Source: Thermaceae bacterium (GTDB lineage Bacteria; Deinococcota; Deinococci; Deinococcales; Thermaceae). Taken from it: a DNA stretch of 41,516 nt. The position numbers and the translations under genes are program-made. This document shows positions 24,782 to 33,506 of this stretch, piece by piece. Within the stretch, counting starts at the first letter, position 1, and each line of letters begins with the position of its first letter. The notes beneath the pieces were generated by a model. That model was not told the DNA's origin, did no database searches, and saw only the letters and a program-made list of their open reading frames with translations. The stretch lies in the NCBI GenBank assembly GCA_015478585.1, contig JADMIM010000025.1:1-41516 (forward strand), given 5' to 3'.

Positions 24782-25942
24782 TCACGCCCGCTCCTGGATG
24801 CCCTGAGCGACTTCCAACAAGGCCTTCAAGTCCGGGTGGCGCAGGATGTAGCCGTAGTCGCCCAGGGCTGCACTGAAGATGCTGTTGATGGGTTCGTGGT
24901 GGGCCACGAAGGCTCCGTAGCGGTGCAGCACCTCGCCATGGTTGAGCTGGTAGTGGATATGTCGCTTGCGTCCGACGTAGGTGGAGAAAAAGGGATGTTT
25001 GGCTTTCTGGCCCACCTCGCCGTAGGTGAGAAGATTGGCGTATTCGCGGAAAATGTCCATGTTGTTGGCGTAGTTGAACATATCTAGGCTGAGGCCGCCG
25101 GGCGGGCGGATGTTCACCTCGAGGGCCACCAGCGAGCCATCGGCCAAGCGGAAAAATTCGAAGTGGAAGAACCGCTCGCGCACCCCGAAAATCTTAGCAA
25201 TCGCCCGCCCGGCCTCGCGCAGGTCGGCGGGGATTTCCCGCACCATGTAGTAGTAGATGTCGGTGTCCTGGTTTACCACGTCCATGACGCTCTTGGAATA
25301 CTCGAGTGAGCTGTCCAGAACGATGTTCCCCTTAATGTCGGTGAGGCCGTCGTAGGTGACGATGCGCCCCGGAATAAACTCCTCCACGATGTACTCCACC
25401 GGCGGTTTGTGGGCGATGTAGTCCTTGAGTTCGGCATCGCCAGTAATCTTGTAGGTTTTGGCGGCCCCCACGCCGATATCGGGCTTAGCAACGACCGGAT
25501 ATCCCACCTCGTCCACGAAGTCTTGCAACTCCACCGGGTCGCGGCAGACCTTGCCAGGGGCGACGCGCATTCCGGCCTTGCGGAACAGCTCCTTCATCAC
25601 CGACTTGCGCTTGACCTTGTCCATGTCGGCGGGGCGCAGCCCGAAGATGTTGAAATCTTCGCGCAGCATGGCCTCGGTCTCGAGCCAGTATTCGCTCATG
25701 GAGTCCAGGCGCTCTATTTTGCCGTACTTGTGGGTGAAATAGCCCAAGGCTCGCACCAGTTCTTCGTAGTTGTGCATATCCGAGACCTTGTAATACTCAC
25801 TCAGAGCAGCTTTTAGCTGCGGTGAGAGGGTATCGTACTCGGCATCGGCGAGCCCCAAAACTGTATGCCCCGCCTCGCGCAGCCGAGCCGAAAACGGCCA
25901 GAAGTTGGGCGGGAAGTGGGGGGAGAGAAATACGACGTTCAT
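24782..25942 (-). CDS. ATP-grasp superfamily ligase
   Basis: A 386-residue ATP-grasp enzyme, of the group that resembles the carbamoyl-phosphate synthase large chain ATP domain. The fold forms a carboxyl-amine or carboxyl-thiol bond through an acyl-phosphate. Visible are DEVGYPVVAKPDIGVGAAKT near residues 132-151 (the ATP-binding lid with Lys) and EEFIPGRIVTYDGLTD near 178. The metal-binding acids are in VALEVNIRPPGG near 275-286. The N-terminus MNVVFLSPHFPPNFWPFS is a pre-ATP-grasp Rossmann-like domain. The ATG at 25942 follows a GAGGAG site. Substrate and product are unknown; the neighbouring esterase may act in the same pathway. Confidence 0.85.
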   Translation of the reverse strand: MNVVFLSPHFPPNFWPFSARLREAGHTVLGLADAEYDTLSPQLKAALSEYYKVSDMHNYEELVRALGYFTHKYGKIERLDSMSEYWLETEAMLREDFNIFGLRPADMDKVKRKSVMKELFRKAGMRVAPGKVCRDPVELQDFVDEVGYPVVAKPDIGVGAAKTYKITGDAELKDYIAHKPPVEYIVEEFIPGRIVTYDGLTDIKGNIVLDSSLEYSKSVMDVVNQDTDIYYYMVREIPADLREAGRAIAKIFGVRERFFHFEFFRLADGSLVALEVNIRPPGGLSLDMFNYANNMDIFREYANLLTYGEVGQKAKHPFFSTYVGRKRHIHYQLNHGEVLHRYGAFVAHHEPINSIFSAALGDYGYILRHPDLKALLEVAQGIQERA

Positions 25943-26012
25943 GGGATGACTCCTCTCGGGTGTTGGGGACAGTATTTCGGGGAAAGCCGGGGAGCGCAAG
26001 AGTGAGAAAGGC

Positions 26013-26090
26013 AGGGTGAAAAGTGGAAAAGGTAAAAAGGTCAAGAGTACGGGCTAGGTCTTTACTTTTCTTTTACCCTTTTTACCTTAC
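26013..26090. repeat. Low-complexity word repeat upstream of the ATP-grasp gene
   Basis: The plus strand has GGTGAAAAGTGGAAAAGGTA then AAAAGGTCAAGAG. The second half, read on the minus strand, has GTAAGGTAAAAAGGGTAAAA then GAAAAGTAAAG. It lies between the aminotransferase stop and the ATP-grasp start and is of the same class as 3380-3459. Confidence 0.6.
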
Positions 26091-27277
26091 TAGTCGCTGC
26101 CCTCGAGGCCCGCTATCAGCTTGTCCAGGTCGGTCTGCGCAGTGTAGTGGGCGATAGAGGCTCGGATGGCCCCGTCCGGCCATAGGCCCAAGGCCTGCAT
26201 GGGCATGGTGGCGTAGTAGTGCCCTGCCGCAACTCCTACCCCGACCTTTGCCAGCCGCTCGGCGACGGTCAGGGGGGTCTGGCCTGGCAGGTTGAGACAG
26301 AATGTGCCAACCCGGCCTTCGGGCGTGGGCATCCCATAGAGGTTCAAGCCAGGGATAGCTTTGAGGCGCTCGAGGGCCTGTTCTAGCAGAGGTTTCTCGA
26401 TGGCTTCGATTTGTTTATAGGCGTTGACCAAGCCTTTGCGTCCAATTTCACCGCCCCCGAGAACATTTCTCAGATAGTCCAAACTCCCCAGCCAGCCCGC
26501 CAGGCACTCGTGATTGTTAGTGCCAGGCTCGAACTTTAGCAGGCTATCTTCAGGAATGAACCACAGCTTGTCCGCTGGGAGCTGCGGAATTAATTCTTCG
26601 CGCAGGTATAAAAAAGCCATGTGTGGCCCGAAGACTTTATAGGCTGAGAAGAAAGCAAAATCTACCCCGGTTTTCTGCACGTCGGGCAGGTAGTGGGGAG
26701 CGTAATGCACCATATCGGTGATGGCCCAGGCTCCGGCAGCGTGGGCAATTTCAGCGGCTGCGGCGACATCGGGGGTGGTTCCCAGGGAATTGGCGGCGCT
26801 TGTCACCGCGACCAGCTTGGTTTTGGGCGTGACCAGGGCCTTGAGGTCGGCGGGCTCGAGCCTTCCACCTTCGTTCCAGCGGGCTTTCCAGACCTTGACG
26901 CTAAGGCCGTTTCGCTCGAGGTTTCTCCAAGGCGAGGCATCGGCTTCGTGCTCGAGTTGGGAGATAATCACCTCGTCGCCCTTGCCCCACAGATGCGAGA
27001 AGGCTCTCGAGAGCTGAAAAGTTAATGCTGTCGCGCTCGGCCCAATCGCCACCTCAGAAGGTTTGCAGCCCAAGAACTCGGCGGTTTCTTTGCGGGCTTG
27101 TTCCTTGATATGGGTCGCGGCCTGGGAGCCTGGATAGGGCATCCCCACGTTGCAACTGGCCGAGGAAAGAAAGCTCGAGATGCCCTCGATGCAAGACTTG
27201 GGAACCTGTGCCCCTGCCGCGTTATCGAGGAAGCTAAAACCGGAAGCCAGAGCTGGGAAATGTGACTGAATGAACAT
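26090..27277 (-). CDS. Class V aminotransferase, cysteine desulfurase-like
   Basis: A 395-residue PLP enzyme of aminotransferase class V. The PLP-binding Lys is in FFSAYKVFGPHMAF near residue 214, and an earlier PLP phosphate region is seen in IGPSATALTFQLSRAF. It resembles the cysteine desulfurase-like proteins (SufS/NifS relatives), but no conserved Cys loop is evident, so desulfurase activity is not claimed. FLDNAAGAQVPKSCIEGI matches the N-terminal substrate-binding part. The ATG at 27277 (MFIQSHFPAL) fits better than the longer frame, which would cross the palindrome at 27295. It is followed by the ATP-grasp and esterase genes on the same strand with gaps of about 150 and 80 bases. Confidence 0.85.
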   Translation of the reverse strand: MFIQSHFPALASGFSFLDNAAGAQVPKSCIEGISSFLSSASCNVGMPYPGSQAATHIKEQARKETAEFLGCKPSEVAIGPSATALTFQLSRAFSHLWGKGDEVIISQLEHEADASPWRNLERNGLSVKVWKARWNEGGRLEPADLKALVTPKTKLVAVTSAANSLGTTPDVAAAAEIAHAAGAWAITDMVHYAPHYLPDVQKTGVDFAFFSAYKVFGPHMAFLYLREELIPQLPADKLWFIPEDSLLKFEPGTNNHECLAGWLGSLDYLRNVLGGGEIGRKGLVNAYKQIEAIEKPLLEQALERLKAIPGLNLYGMPTPEGRVGTFCLNLPGQTPLTVAERLAKVGVGVAAGHYYATMPMQALGLWPDGAIRASIAHYTAQTDLDKLIAGLEGSD

Positions 27278-27294
27278 GGCTGATTCTATACCAA

Positions 27295-27324
27295 CGTGGA
27301 GGCGATTCATGAATCGCCTCCACG
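27295..27324. repeat. Perfect 30-base palindrome
   Basis: CGTGGAGGCGATTCA then TGAATCGCCTCCACG is identical to its reverse complement with no loop. It lies 17 bases upstream of the aminotransferase start, so it could be an operator or a transposon relic. Confidence 0.75.
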
Positions 27325-27370
27325 CACTCCAGAATCTGCTCTATCGCGGCCTTCATTGACGTTAGCTCTG

Positions 27371-27454
27371 CTCCAGGTTACGGGCAGAGCCCGTATGGCC
27401 TACGGCCATCCCCTCCAGGTTACGGGCAGAGCGGCTATGGCCTGCGGCCACCCC
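27371..27454. repeat. 42-base tandem repeat (two units)
   Basis: Two units, 27371-27412 and 27413-27454, begin CTCCAGGTTACGGGCAGAGC. Each carries a small hairpin of the ATGGCC-TAC-GGCCAT type. The second copy differs at about five positions, which partly keep the pairing. Confidence 0.75.
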
Positions 27455-27573
27455 CTACCGGAGCCAACTGTCAATCTGGGACGCAATTCCTAAAGTTTTC
27501 GTTGGATCAAACCTTATGAAGACCGCTCTAGAAGACGAACTCTCGAGCCGCCAATCTACCAAACCTGTAACCT

Positions 27574-27708
27574 TGTCATTCTGAGCCCGTCCCTTCGATA
27601 CCTCAGGGCAAGCTTTGGCGAATGATCTGATGCGCTACGGTGAACTGAATTCCCACCATCACGGCACATCAGATTCTTCACTGCTCTACCGCTCGGTTCA
27701 GAATGACA
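27574..27708. repeat. MITE-like repeat, family 1, copy 2
   Basis: TGTCATTCTGAGC ... GTTCAGAATGACA ends enclose GCGAATGATCTGATGC and CACATCAGATTCTTCACTGC. The order and orientation match the element at 787-914. No gene is found between 27278 and 27767; this repeat, the tandem repeat and the palindrome fill it. Confidence 0.55.
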
Positions 27709-27767
27709 CTCTCTTTTTGAGTTGCATTAGCGGGCCGTTAGGTTGACAGCCTTGAGCCCACGAATCC

Positions 27768-28997
<1,230 letters not shown>

Positions 28998-29004
28998 AAG
29001 GCTG

Positions 29005-29010
29005 ATTATA
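29005..29010 (-). promoter_or_regulatory. Consensus -10 box (TATAAT) of fabF
   Basis: On the minus strand a perfect TATAAT is followed seven bases later by the fabF ATG with no ribosome-binding site, indicating a leaderless transcript. Confidence 0.6.
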
Positions 29011-29013
29011 GCT

Positions 29014-29065
29014 GAGGGCCGAGAGCAGAGCGCAGAGGGCCAAAAGCGCTCTGCTCTCGGCCCTC
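29014..29065 (-). terminator. Strong stem-loop between acpP and fabF
   Basis: GAGGGCCGAGAGCAGAGCGC (29014-29033) and its exact reverse complement (29046-29065) form a perfect 20-bp stem with a 12-base loop. It lies seven bases after the acpP stop. There is no T-run after it, so it may terminate partly or protect the acpP message rather than end it fully. Confidence 0.65.
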
Positions 29066-29072
29066 TGCGTTT

Positions 29073-29306
29073 CTAAGCCTTCTTGCTCTGGATAAAGCTA
29101 ATCGCGTCTTGCACGGTGCGAATCTTCTCGGCATCCTCGTCGGAAATCTCGAGGCCGAACTTGTCTTCTAAGCCCATGATTAGCTCCACAGTGTCGAGGG
29201 AGTCGGCTCCCAGGTCTTCGATAAAGCGGGCTTCGGGCACCACTTTGCTCTCGTCCACGCCCAGCTTGTCCACGATTACTTCTTTTACATCATCGAGTAT
29301 CGCCAT
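29073..29306 (-). CDS. acpP: Acyl carrier protein
   Basis: ACP carries growing acyl chains on a 4'-phosphopantetheine arm. The 77-residue acidic protein has the attachment Ser in [11 protein letters not shown] (Ser about residue 36) and ends with the amphipathic helix SFIQSKKA. Its length is typical. The ATG at 29306 ([11 protein letters not shown]) has GGAGG seven bases upstream; the longer frame is rejected. It is followed by the 20-bp stem-loop and fabF, and is a partner of fabH, fabD and fabG in the cluster at 1.4 kb. Confidence 0.97.
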   Translation of the reverse strand: MAILDDVKEVIVDKLGVDESKVVPEARFIEDLGADSLDTVELIMGLEDKFGLEISDEDAEKIRTVQDAISFIQSKKA

Positions 29307-29368
29307 AATTCCTCCACCAGACTTTAGAAGAGACGGTCCTACAGGGGGTGATAAGCCTCCGGTGAGGG

Positions 29369-29396
29369 ATTCTACCACAGCCTATTTGTGGGTAAA
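29369..29396 (-). promoter_or_regulatory. Promoter of acpP
   Basis: On the minus strand TTTACC (29396-29391), 16 bases, then TAGAAT (29374-29369) is a plausible promoter with a leader of about 55 bases. It is divergent from the Bax inhibitor gene. Confidence 0.45.
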
Positions 29397-29411
29397 GAGA
29401 GGGCCGCGTGC

Positions 29412-29417
29412 TAGCAT
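29412..29417 (+). promoter_or_regulatory. -10 box (TAGCAT) of the Bax inhibitor gene
   Basis: TAGCAT ends five bases before the ATG at 29423, with no Shine-Dalgarno sequence. A leaderless start is likely. Confidence 0.4.
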
Positions 29418-29422
29418 GAGCC

Positions 29423-30097
29423 ATGTATCCACAAACCGTCACCGTAACTCACGTCCAGGTTCAGACCTTCTTCAACCGCGTCTACAATTGGATGGGTGCG
29501 GGCCTGCTGCTCACAGCGGCTACGGCGTGGTTCACGGTGCATAGTCCGGCCCTGCTGGGCTTTGTCGCCAGCAGCTTTTTCATCCTGATTCTGGCCGAGT
29601 TAGCCCTGGTCTGGTTTTTGGGGGCATCCTTGCAGCGCCTGAGCGCGGTGACTGCTGGAACCATGTTCGCGGTATATGCCATCCTCAACGGCCTTACCCT
29701 CTCGGGGATACTGCTGGCCTATACCGGCCAGACCGTTGCTCTGGCTTTCGTGACGAGCGCCGCGATGTTCGTGGGCCTGAGCCTGTATGGCTACTCCACC
29801 AAGGCCGACCTGAGCCCCATCGGACGTGCCGCCATCATGGCCCTGATCGGCCTGATTGTCACCGCGATTCTCAACTTTTTCCTGCGCAGCGACCTGCTTT
29901 CCTGGTTGCTGAGTGTGGCCGGAGTGCTTATCTTCAGCGCCCTGACCGCCTACGACACCCAGAAACTGCGCCAGCTTGCAGTGCAAGGCGTAGGCGGGGA
30001 GACCGGCGAGAAGCTGGCGATTTACGGCGCACTCACGCTATATTTGGACTTTATCAACTTGTTCTTGAGCCTGCTGCGACTGTTCAACCGCCGCTAG
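29423..30097 (+). CDS. Bax inhibitor-1 family membrane protein (YccA/BI-1 type)
   Basis: A 224-residue integral membrane protein with about seven transmembrane segments, of the Bax inhibitor-1 (UPF0005) family. In bacteria members act as Ca2+/pH-sensitive leak channels or as FtsH modulators (YccA), though the role varies. Visible are an N-terminal amphipathic start (QVQTFFNRVYNWMGAGLLL), a string of hydrophobic helices, and the late FSALTAYDTQKLR motif with Asp near residue 182, conserved in the family. It ends LDFINLFLSLLRLFNRR. The gene is single, divergent from acpP, and followed by a spacer with a family-2-like repeat and the tRNA-Leu promoter. Confidence 0.9.
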   Translation: MYPQTVTVTHVQVQTFFNRVYNWMGAGLLLTAATAWFTVHSPALLGFVASSFFILILAELALVWFLGASLQRLSAVTAGTMFAVYAILNGLTLSGILLAYTGQTVALAFVTSAAMFVGLSLYGYSTKADLSPIGRAAIMALIGLIVTAILNFFLRSDLLSWLLSVAGVLIFSALTAYDTQKLRQLAVQGVGGETGEKLAIYGALTLYLDFINLFLSLLRLFNRR

Positions 30098-30223
30098 GGC
30101 TCGAGCTGAGCGTAAGAAAACCCTCGTCCCAGATGGCAAAATTGTCTTGTCGGGTATCTCTGTGCTGGACGCAAAATTTATTAGAGTTGTAAGAGCACAT
30201 AGCTGGGAAGCTGTAAAAACCCC

Positions 30224-30252
30224 TTGACGTTTGCCGCTGTGCTCGCTAGTAT
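30224..30252 (+). promoter_or_regulatory. Promoter of tRNA-Leu
   Basis: TTGACG (30224-30229), 17 bases, TAGTAT (30247-30252) is a near-consensus sigma-70 promoter. The transcript would begin about 20 bases before the tRNA. Confidence 0.7.
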
Positions 30253-30278
30253 CTAGTTTGCGTCTTAAACCGCGCTGG

Positions 30279-30365
30279 GCCGGAATGGCGGAATTGGTAG
30301 ACGCGCATGATTCAGGGTCATGTGTCCGCAAGGATGTGCAGGTTCAAGTCCTGTTTCCGGCACCA
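30279..30365 (+). tRNA. tRNA-Leu (CAG)
   Basis: GCCGGAATGGCGGAATTGGT begins an 87-base class II cloverleaf with a long variable arm. The anticodon stem CATGA/TCATG encloses TTCAGGG, giving CAG. The acceptor GCCGGAA pairs with TTCCGGC, and CCA is encoded. A terminator follows directly. Confidence 0.97.
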
Positions 30366-30370
30366 CAAAA

Positions 30371-30390
30371 CCCCAGACGTTTGTCTGGGG
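30371..30390. terminator. Bidirectional terminator after tRNA-Leu and the GGDEF gene
   Basis: CCCCAGAC (30371-30378), loop GTTT, GTCTGGGG (30383-30390), flanked by AAAA on the left and TTTT on the right. It serves both tRNA-Leu (+) and the GGDEF gene (-), whose stop is at 30403. Confidence 0.92.
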
Positions 30391-30402
30391 TTTTCCTTAT
30401 GC

Positions 30403-32751
30403 TTACCGGGGTTCGTGCTTTACCACGACAACCCCCTGGCTTTTGGCCTCGTACATCCGGGTATCGGCCAGCCGCAGCAGCCCATCGTGTTTGCTGGCCT
30501 CTCCAGGATAGGATGCAGCCCCGATATTCACGCCAATTTCAAAGCCATCTATGACAATTTTCCCGATAGTCTCAGCGTAGCGCTGAGCTGCGGTGGTAGC
30601 TCCGGGCAGCTCGGTATGGGGCAAAATAGCAGCGAACTCGTCGCCTCCCCAGCGGTATAGAGTGTCACCATCACGCTTGATACGTTGTAGAGCCTCGGCC
30701 ACGCACACCAGGGCTTCGTCGCCCTTGGCATGACCGAGCTGGTCGTTGATGCGTTTGAAGCCCCGCAAATCCATTACCAGCAGGGAAAGGGTCTGACCGT
30801 AGCGCTGCGCCCGCTCGAGTTCTTCTCCCAGGCGACGGTCGAAAGCCCGGCGGTTGGGCAGGTTGGTCAGGGCATCGGTGAGGGCCACTTGCTCGAGCAG
30901 CCCCCGATAGCGCACCTCGTGCAGCAGGGCCGCGATGGGGGCAGCGAAAAAGCGGGCCACCTCGAGGGAATCTTCGTCAAAAGCCATCGAATCGTGAAGA
31001 TTGTCGAGATATAAGAGAGCCAGCACCTCTCCCCGGTAGATGACCGGCAGGGCTAGATTGGCCTGGATTTCTTCGACCCGCCCCGCTTCTTGCAAAACCT
31101 CGCGGGAGGCCGCGCTGAGTTCGCCCAGATTGGCTTTGGCGCTGGAGATAATCCGGGGTTCACCGTGCCCCCAGTCTTTGAGCGAACCGGCATACCACTT
31201 AAACTGCTCGGCCTCGCTGAAGGAGAGTTCCATCAGGCTTGGGTCGTAGCCCAGTGTGGCCCTGAAACGGAAGCTGGCCCCTTCGCGCACCAGCAAGCTG
31301 CCCGCCTCGGCCCCTGGCACCAGCCGCACCGCGGCCTCCAAGATTTTTTGATACACCAGCTCTGCCCCAGCCTCGGCGGCTTCGCGGGAAAGGGCGATCA
31401 GGATGTCGCGCTGCTCGGCGGCCAGGGCCCCATCCAGGGCCAGCCCCAGGGTTCGGCAGGCTGCTGCCAGGGTGTCTTGCTCGGCCTCGCGCCATAGCCG
31501 AGGGGTCTGTTTGCCCAGGGCTAAAATGACCCTGGGACGGGCTTGCTGGGGAAGCGAAACCGGATGCACCACCATTGCGCCCACCTCGTGCTGATAGGGG
31601 GTCAGGGAGTGAGAGCTCTGGGCATAGGCCTGAGAGTATATGGGTCGCCCGGTGGCATAAACCTCCCAGGACAGCCCTTGACCATAGGGGATTCCCTGCC
31701 GGAAAACTTCTTCGATGGCCTCGCTCACTTGGCCGTAGCTGCTCAGTGCTACCATCCGGTCGCCTTGCTGGAGCAACACCACCCCGAAATCTACCTCCAT
31801 AGCCTGAACCAGCAAAGCCAGTCCTCGCTGGGCCACGCCTGCGGGGGTACTGGCGGAGTCCAGCGAGGTCGAGAGCTGGTTGAGGAACTGGATTTCGCTG
31901 CGCTCGGAAAGCTGGGTGAGCTGGATGCTCACGGCCTTGGCGAAGTGCTCGAGACCGTCCAGCTCACGGGTACTGAAGGGAGCACTGCGCTCGAGGTTGA
32001 GCACCGCAACCACCTCTCCCCGCTCGAACAAGGGCAAGGCCAGCTCGCTCAGGATGTCGCTGTTGGGAGCAGTAATATAGCTCTCTTCAAAACGCACATC
32101 GACAATATGGATGGGTTGGCTATCCCTAGCACAGCGCCCCACCACCCCGCTTTGGGGCAGTAGGTTCAGGTGAGCCGCTTCAAACCCCACCGCCGATACC
32201 AGCCGCATTCCCTCAGGTTCGGGCCGCCATACCGAGACGTGCCCTTCGCCATGCTGGCCCAACAAGCCCGGCAAGGCTTCTAACACCGCAGCAGAGCTAG
32301 CCCAGCCAGAAAGCCCTTCCAGGGCCGCTACCAAAAGCGAAAGCTGGGCCGAGGCTTCCTTTTGCCGCCGATAGTTGCGCCGCAGGTCGCGGCCCATCAT
32401 GTCGGCGATAACCACCGATATCAGCAAAACTAAGGTTGTCCAGGCGAGCTGCTCCGACGTGCGCAGCAGCCCATCCAGGGCCACGGCTGCCGCTGCTGCG
32501 ACCAGACCCCAGCGAAAACCGTACGCTGCAGCCAGGGTAGCCACAGCAATCATCAGCCAGGGCAGGCCATACTCCTGATCAATGTGCAGAATATAGACTC
32601 CCACGAAACCTAGCAGGCAACCCAGCAGAATCAGGGCTATGCGCATAGTTGCTGAGCCAAGTCTAGCGCTTAGAGGGTGTTTGCGCTCGAGGTTGGGTCT
32701 GGGCACGGGATTGGGCTCCACCAAACGAATTACGGGTAAAAACATCTTCAT
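30403..32751 (-). CDS. Membrane GAF-domain diguanylate cyclase (GGDEF)
   Basis: A 782-residue sensor that makes cyclic di-GMP. About four hydrophobic segments lie at residues 36-130. GAF domains follow (about 140-275, 290-435, 455-600). The C-terminal GGDEF domain (about 620-780) has an intact active site RWGGDEF. RDGD lies exactly five residues before GGDEF, matching the inhibitory I-site RxxD, so product inhibition is likely. LTNLPNRRAF and ADTRMYEAKSQG are family hallmarks. Two possible starts lie close together (32751 or 32745) after GGGGGG. It is the last gene of the operon with the Cas7-like and subtilase genes (10-base gap) and ends at the shared terminator. Cyclase activity is likely; the signal is unknown. 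Confidence 0.92.
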   Translation of the reverse strand: MKMFLPVIRLVEPNPVPRPNLERKHPLSARLGSATMRIALILLGCLLGFVGVYILHIDQEYGLPWLMIAVATLAAAYGFRWGLVAAAAAVALDGLLRTSEQLAWTTLVLLISVVIADMMGRDLRRNYRRQKEASAQLSLLVAALEGLSGWASSAAVLEALPGLLGQHGEGHVSVWRPEPEGMRLVSAVGFEAAHLNLLPQSGVVGRCARDSQPIHIVDVRFEESYITAPNSDILSELALPLFERGEVVAVLNLERSAPFSTRELDGLEHFAKAVSIQLTQLSERSEIQFLNQLSTSLDSASTPAGVAQRGLALLVQAMEVDFGVVLLQQGDRMVALSSYGQVSEAIEEVFRQGIPYGQGLSWEVYATGRPIYSQAYAQSSHSLTPYQHEVGAMVVHPVSLPQQARPRVILALGKQTPRLWREAEQDTLAAACRTLGLALDGALAAEQRDILIALSREAAEAGAELVYQKILEAAVRLVPGAEAGSLLVREGASFRFRATLGYDPSLMELSFSEAEQFKWYAGSLKDWGHGEPRIISSAKANLGELSAASREVLQEAGRVEEIQANLALPVIYRGEVLALLYLDNLHDSMAFDEDSLEVARFFAAPIAALLHEVRYRGLLEQVALTDALTNLPNRRAFDRRLGEELERAQRYGQTLSLLVMDLRGFKRINDQLGHAKGDEALVCVAEALQRIKRDGDTLYRWGGDEFAAILPHTELPGATTAAQRYAETIGKIVIDGFEIGVNIGAASYPGEASKHDGLLRLADTRMYEAKSQGVVVVKHEPR

Positions 32752-32761
32752 CCCCCCTTTT

Positions 32762-33496
32762 TCAGGCCCAGTGGGTCAGGGTTACTTCGGGGTTGGCCTC
32801 GAGTGGGCCGGGTTTGGGATAGCGCAGGGTGTAGTCGCCGAAACTTTGCGGCAGGTCGGAGATTTTGCTGGGCTGCACCTGCTCGAGCAGAGGCATAGTA
32901 GCCCGATTCTGAGGATTCTGGCTAAACACCCACAGTCCTCGGGCCGCCATCTGTAGCGGCAATAGCTTGGGGTTGGACTTGAACAGGCCGGTCAGGGTTT
33001 TCCAGAACACCTCGAGGTCGAAGGCGGTGACCCCGGTGTGTTGGCCCCGGTGAGGGTCGTAGGAGCCCTGAAGCCGGTACAAGCCATACCAAGCGGTTGT
33101 TTGGGGGGGTTGCGGAAGCACCGGGTCTACCGAACGGGCCGAGGAAAGCTGCATTGGTGCAGGTATATGCGTTGCCCCAGTCAGGCCAAATAGCCGTACA
33201 TCGAAAAAATACCGGCACAGCTCGAGCTTCAGGGGGTTGTGGGGGTCGCTGGAGCGGACGATGGGCCGCAGCAGATGGCTTTTTACCTTGCCCCTCGAGC
33301 CAATCAGCACCGGTAGGTCGTACTGCCGGGCGGCACAAGCACTAATCAGCCCCTTGAAGGCTCCATCTGTGACCAGACCATACTTGACCTCACCGCTCGA
33401 GCCCTCTGGGGTGAGGTCATATACCCCTCCCAGGTCGGCGTTCTTCAACTCGAACAGCAGAACGAAATCGTGGCGTTTGCTGGGATCGTAAATCAC
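32762..33496 (-). CDS. Orphan Cas7-like (Csd2/type I-C-like) RAMP protein
   Basis: A 244-residue protein that matches the order of conserved segments of Cas7 of type I-C (Csd2) and I-B (Csh2), the crRNA-binding backbone of Cascade. RHDFVLLFELKNAD lies at residues 8-21 (family: RYDFVLLFDVxxxN), GLVTDGAFKGLISA at 40-53, YFFDVRLFGL at 96-105, and APMQLSSARSVDP at 113-125. HTGVTAFDLEVFWKTL at 153-168, AARGLWVFSQNP at 184-195 and PQSFGDYTLRY at 216-226 follow. It is shorter than usual (about 290 residues), and the NPNGDPD loop is replaced by ADLGGVYD. The start is GTG with an AGGGGGG site five bases upstream. No other cas gene or array is near. It lies between subtilase and GGDEF genes with 10-base gaps. 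RNA binding is inferred, not shown. Confidence 0.72.
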   Translation of the reverse strand: MIYDPSKRHDFVLLFELKNADLGGVYDLTPEGSSGEVKYGLVTDGAFKGLISACAARQYDLPVLIGSRGKVKSHLLRPIVRSSDPHNPLKLELCRYFFDVRLFGLTGATHIPAPMQLSSARSVDPVLPQPPQTTAWYGLYRLQGSYDPHRGQHTGVTAFDLEVFWKTLTGLFKSNPKLLPLQMAARGLWVFSQNPQNRATMPLLEQVQPSKISDLPQSFGDYTLRYPKPGPLEANPEVTLTHWA

Positions 33497-33506
33497 AAGT
33501 TCCCCC

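Noticed and set aside
32645-32751. Alternative start of the GGDEF gene at MRIALILLGCLLG (about 32646)
   Set aside because: The GGGGGG site and the 10-base gap to the upstream stop favour the start at 32751 or 32745; the internal Met has no ribosome-binding site.
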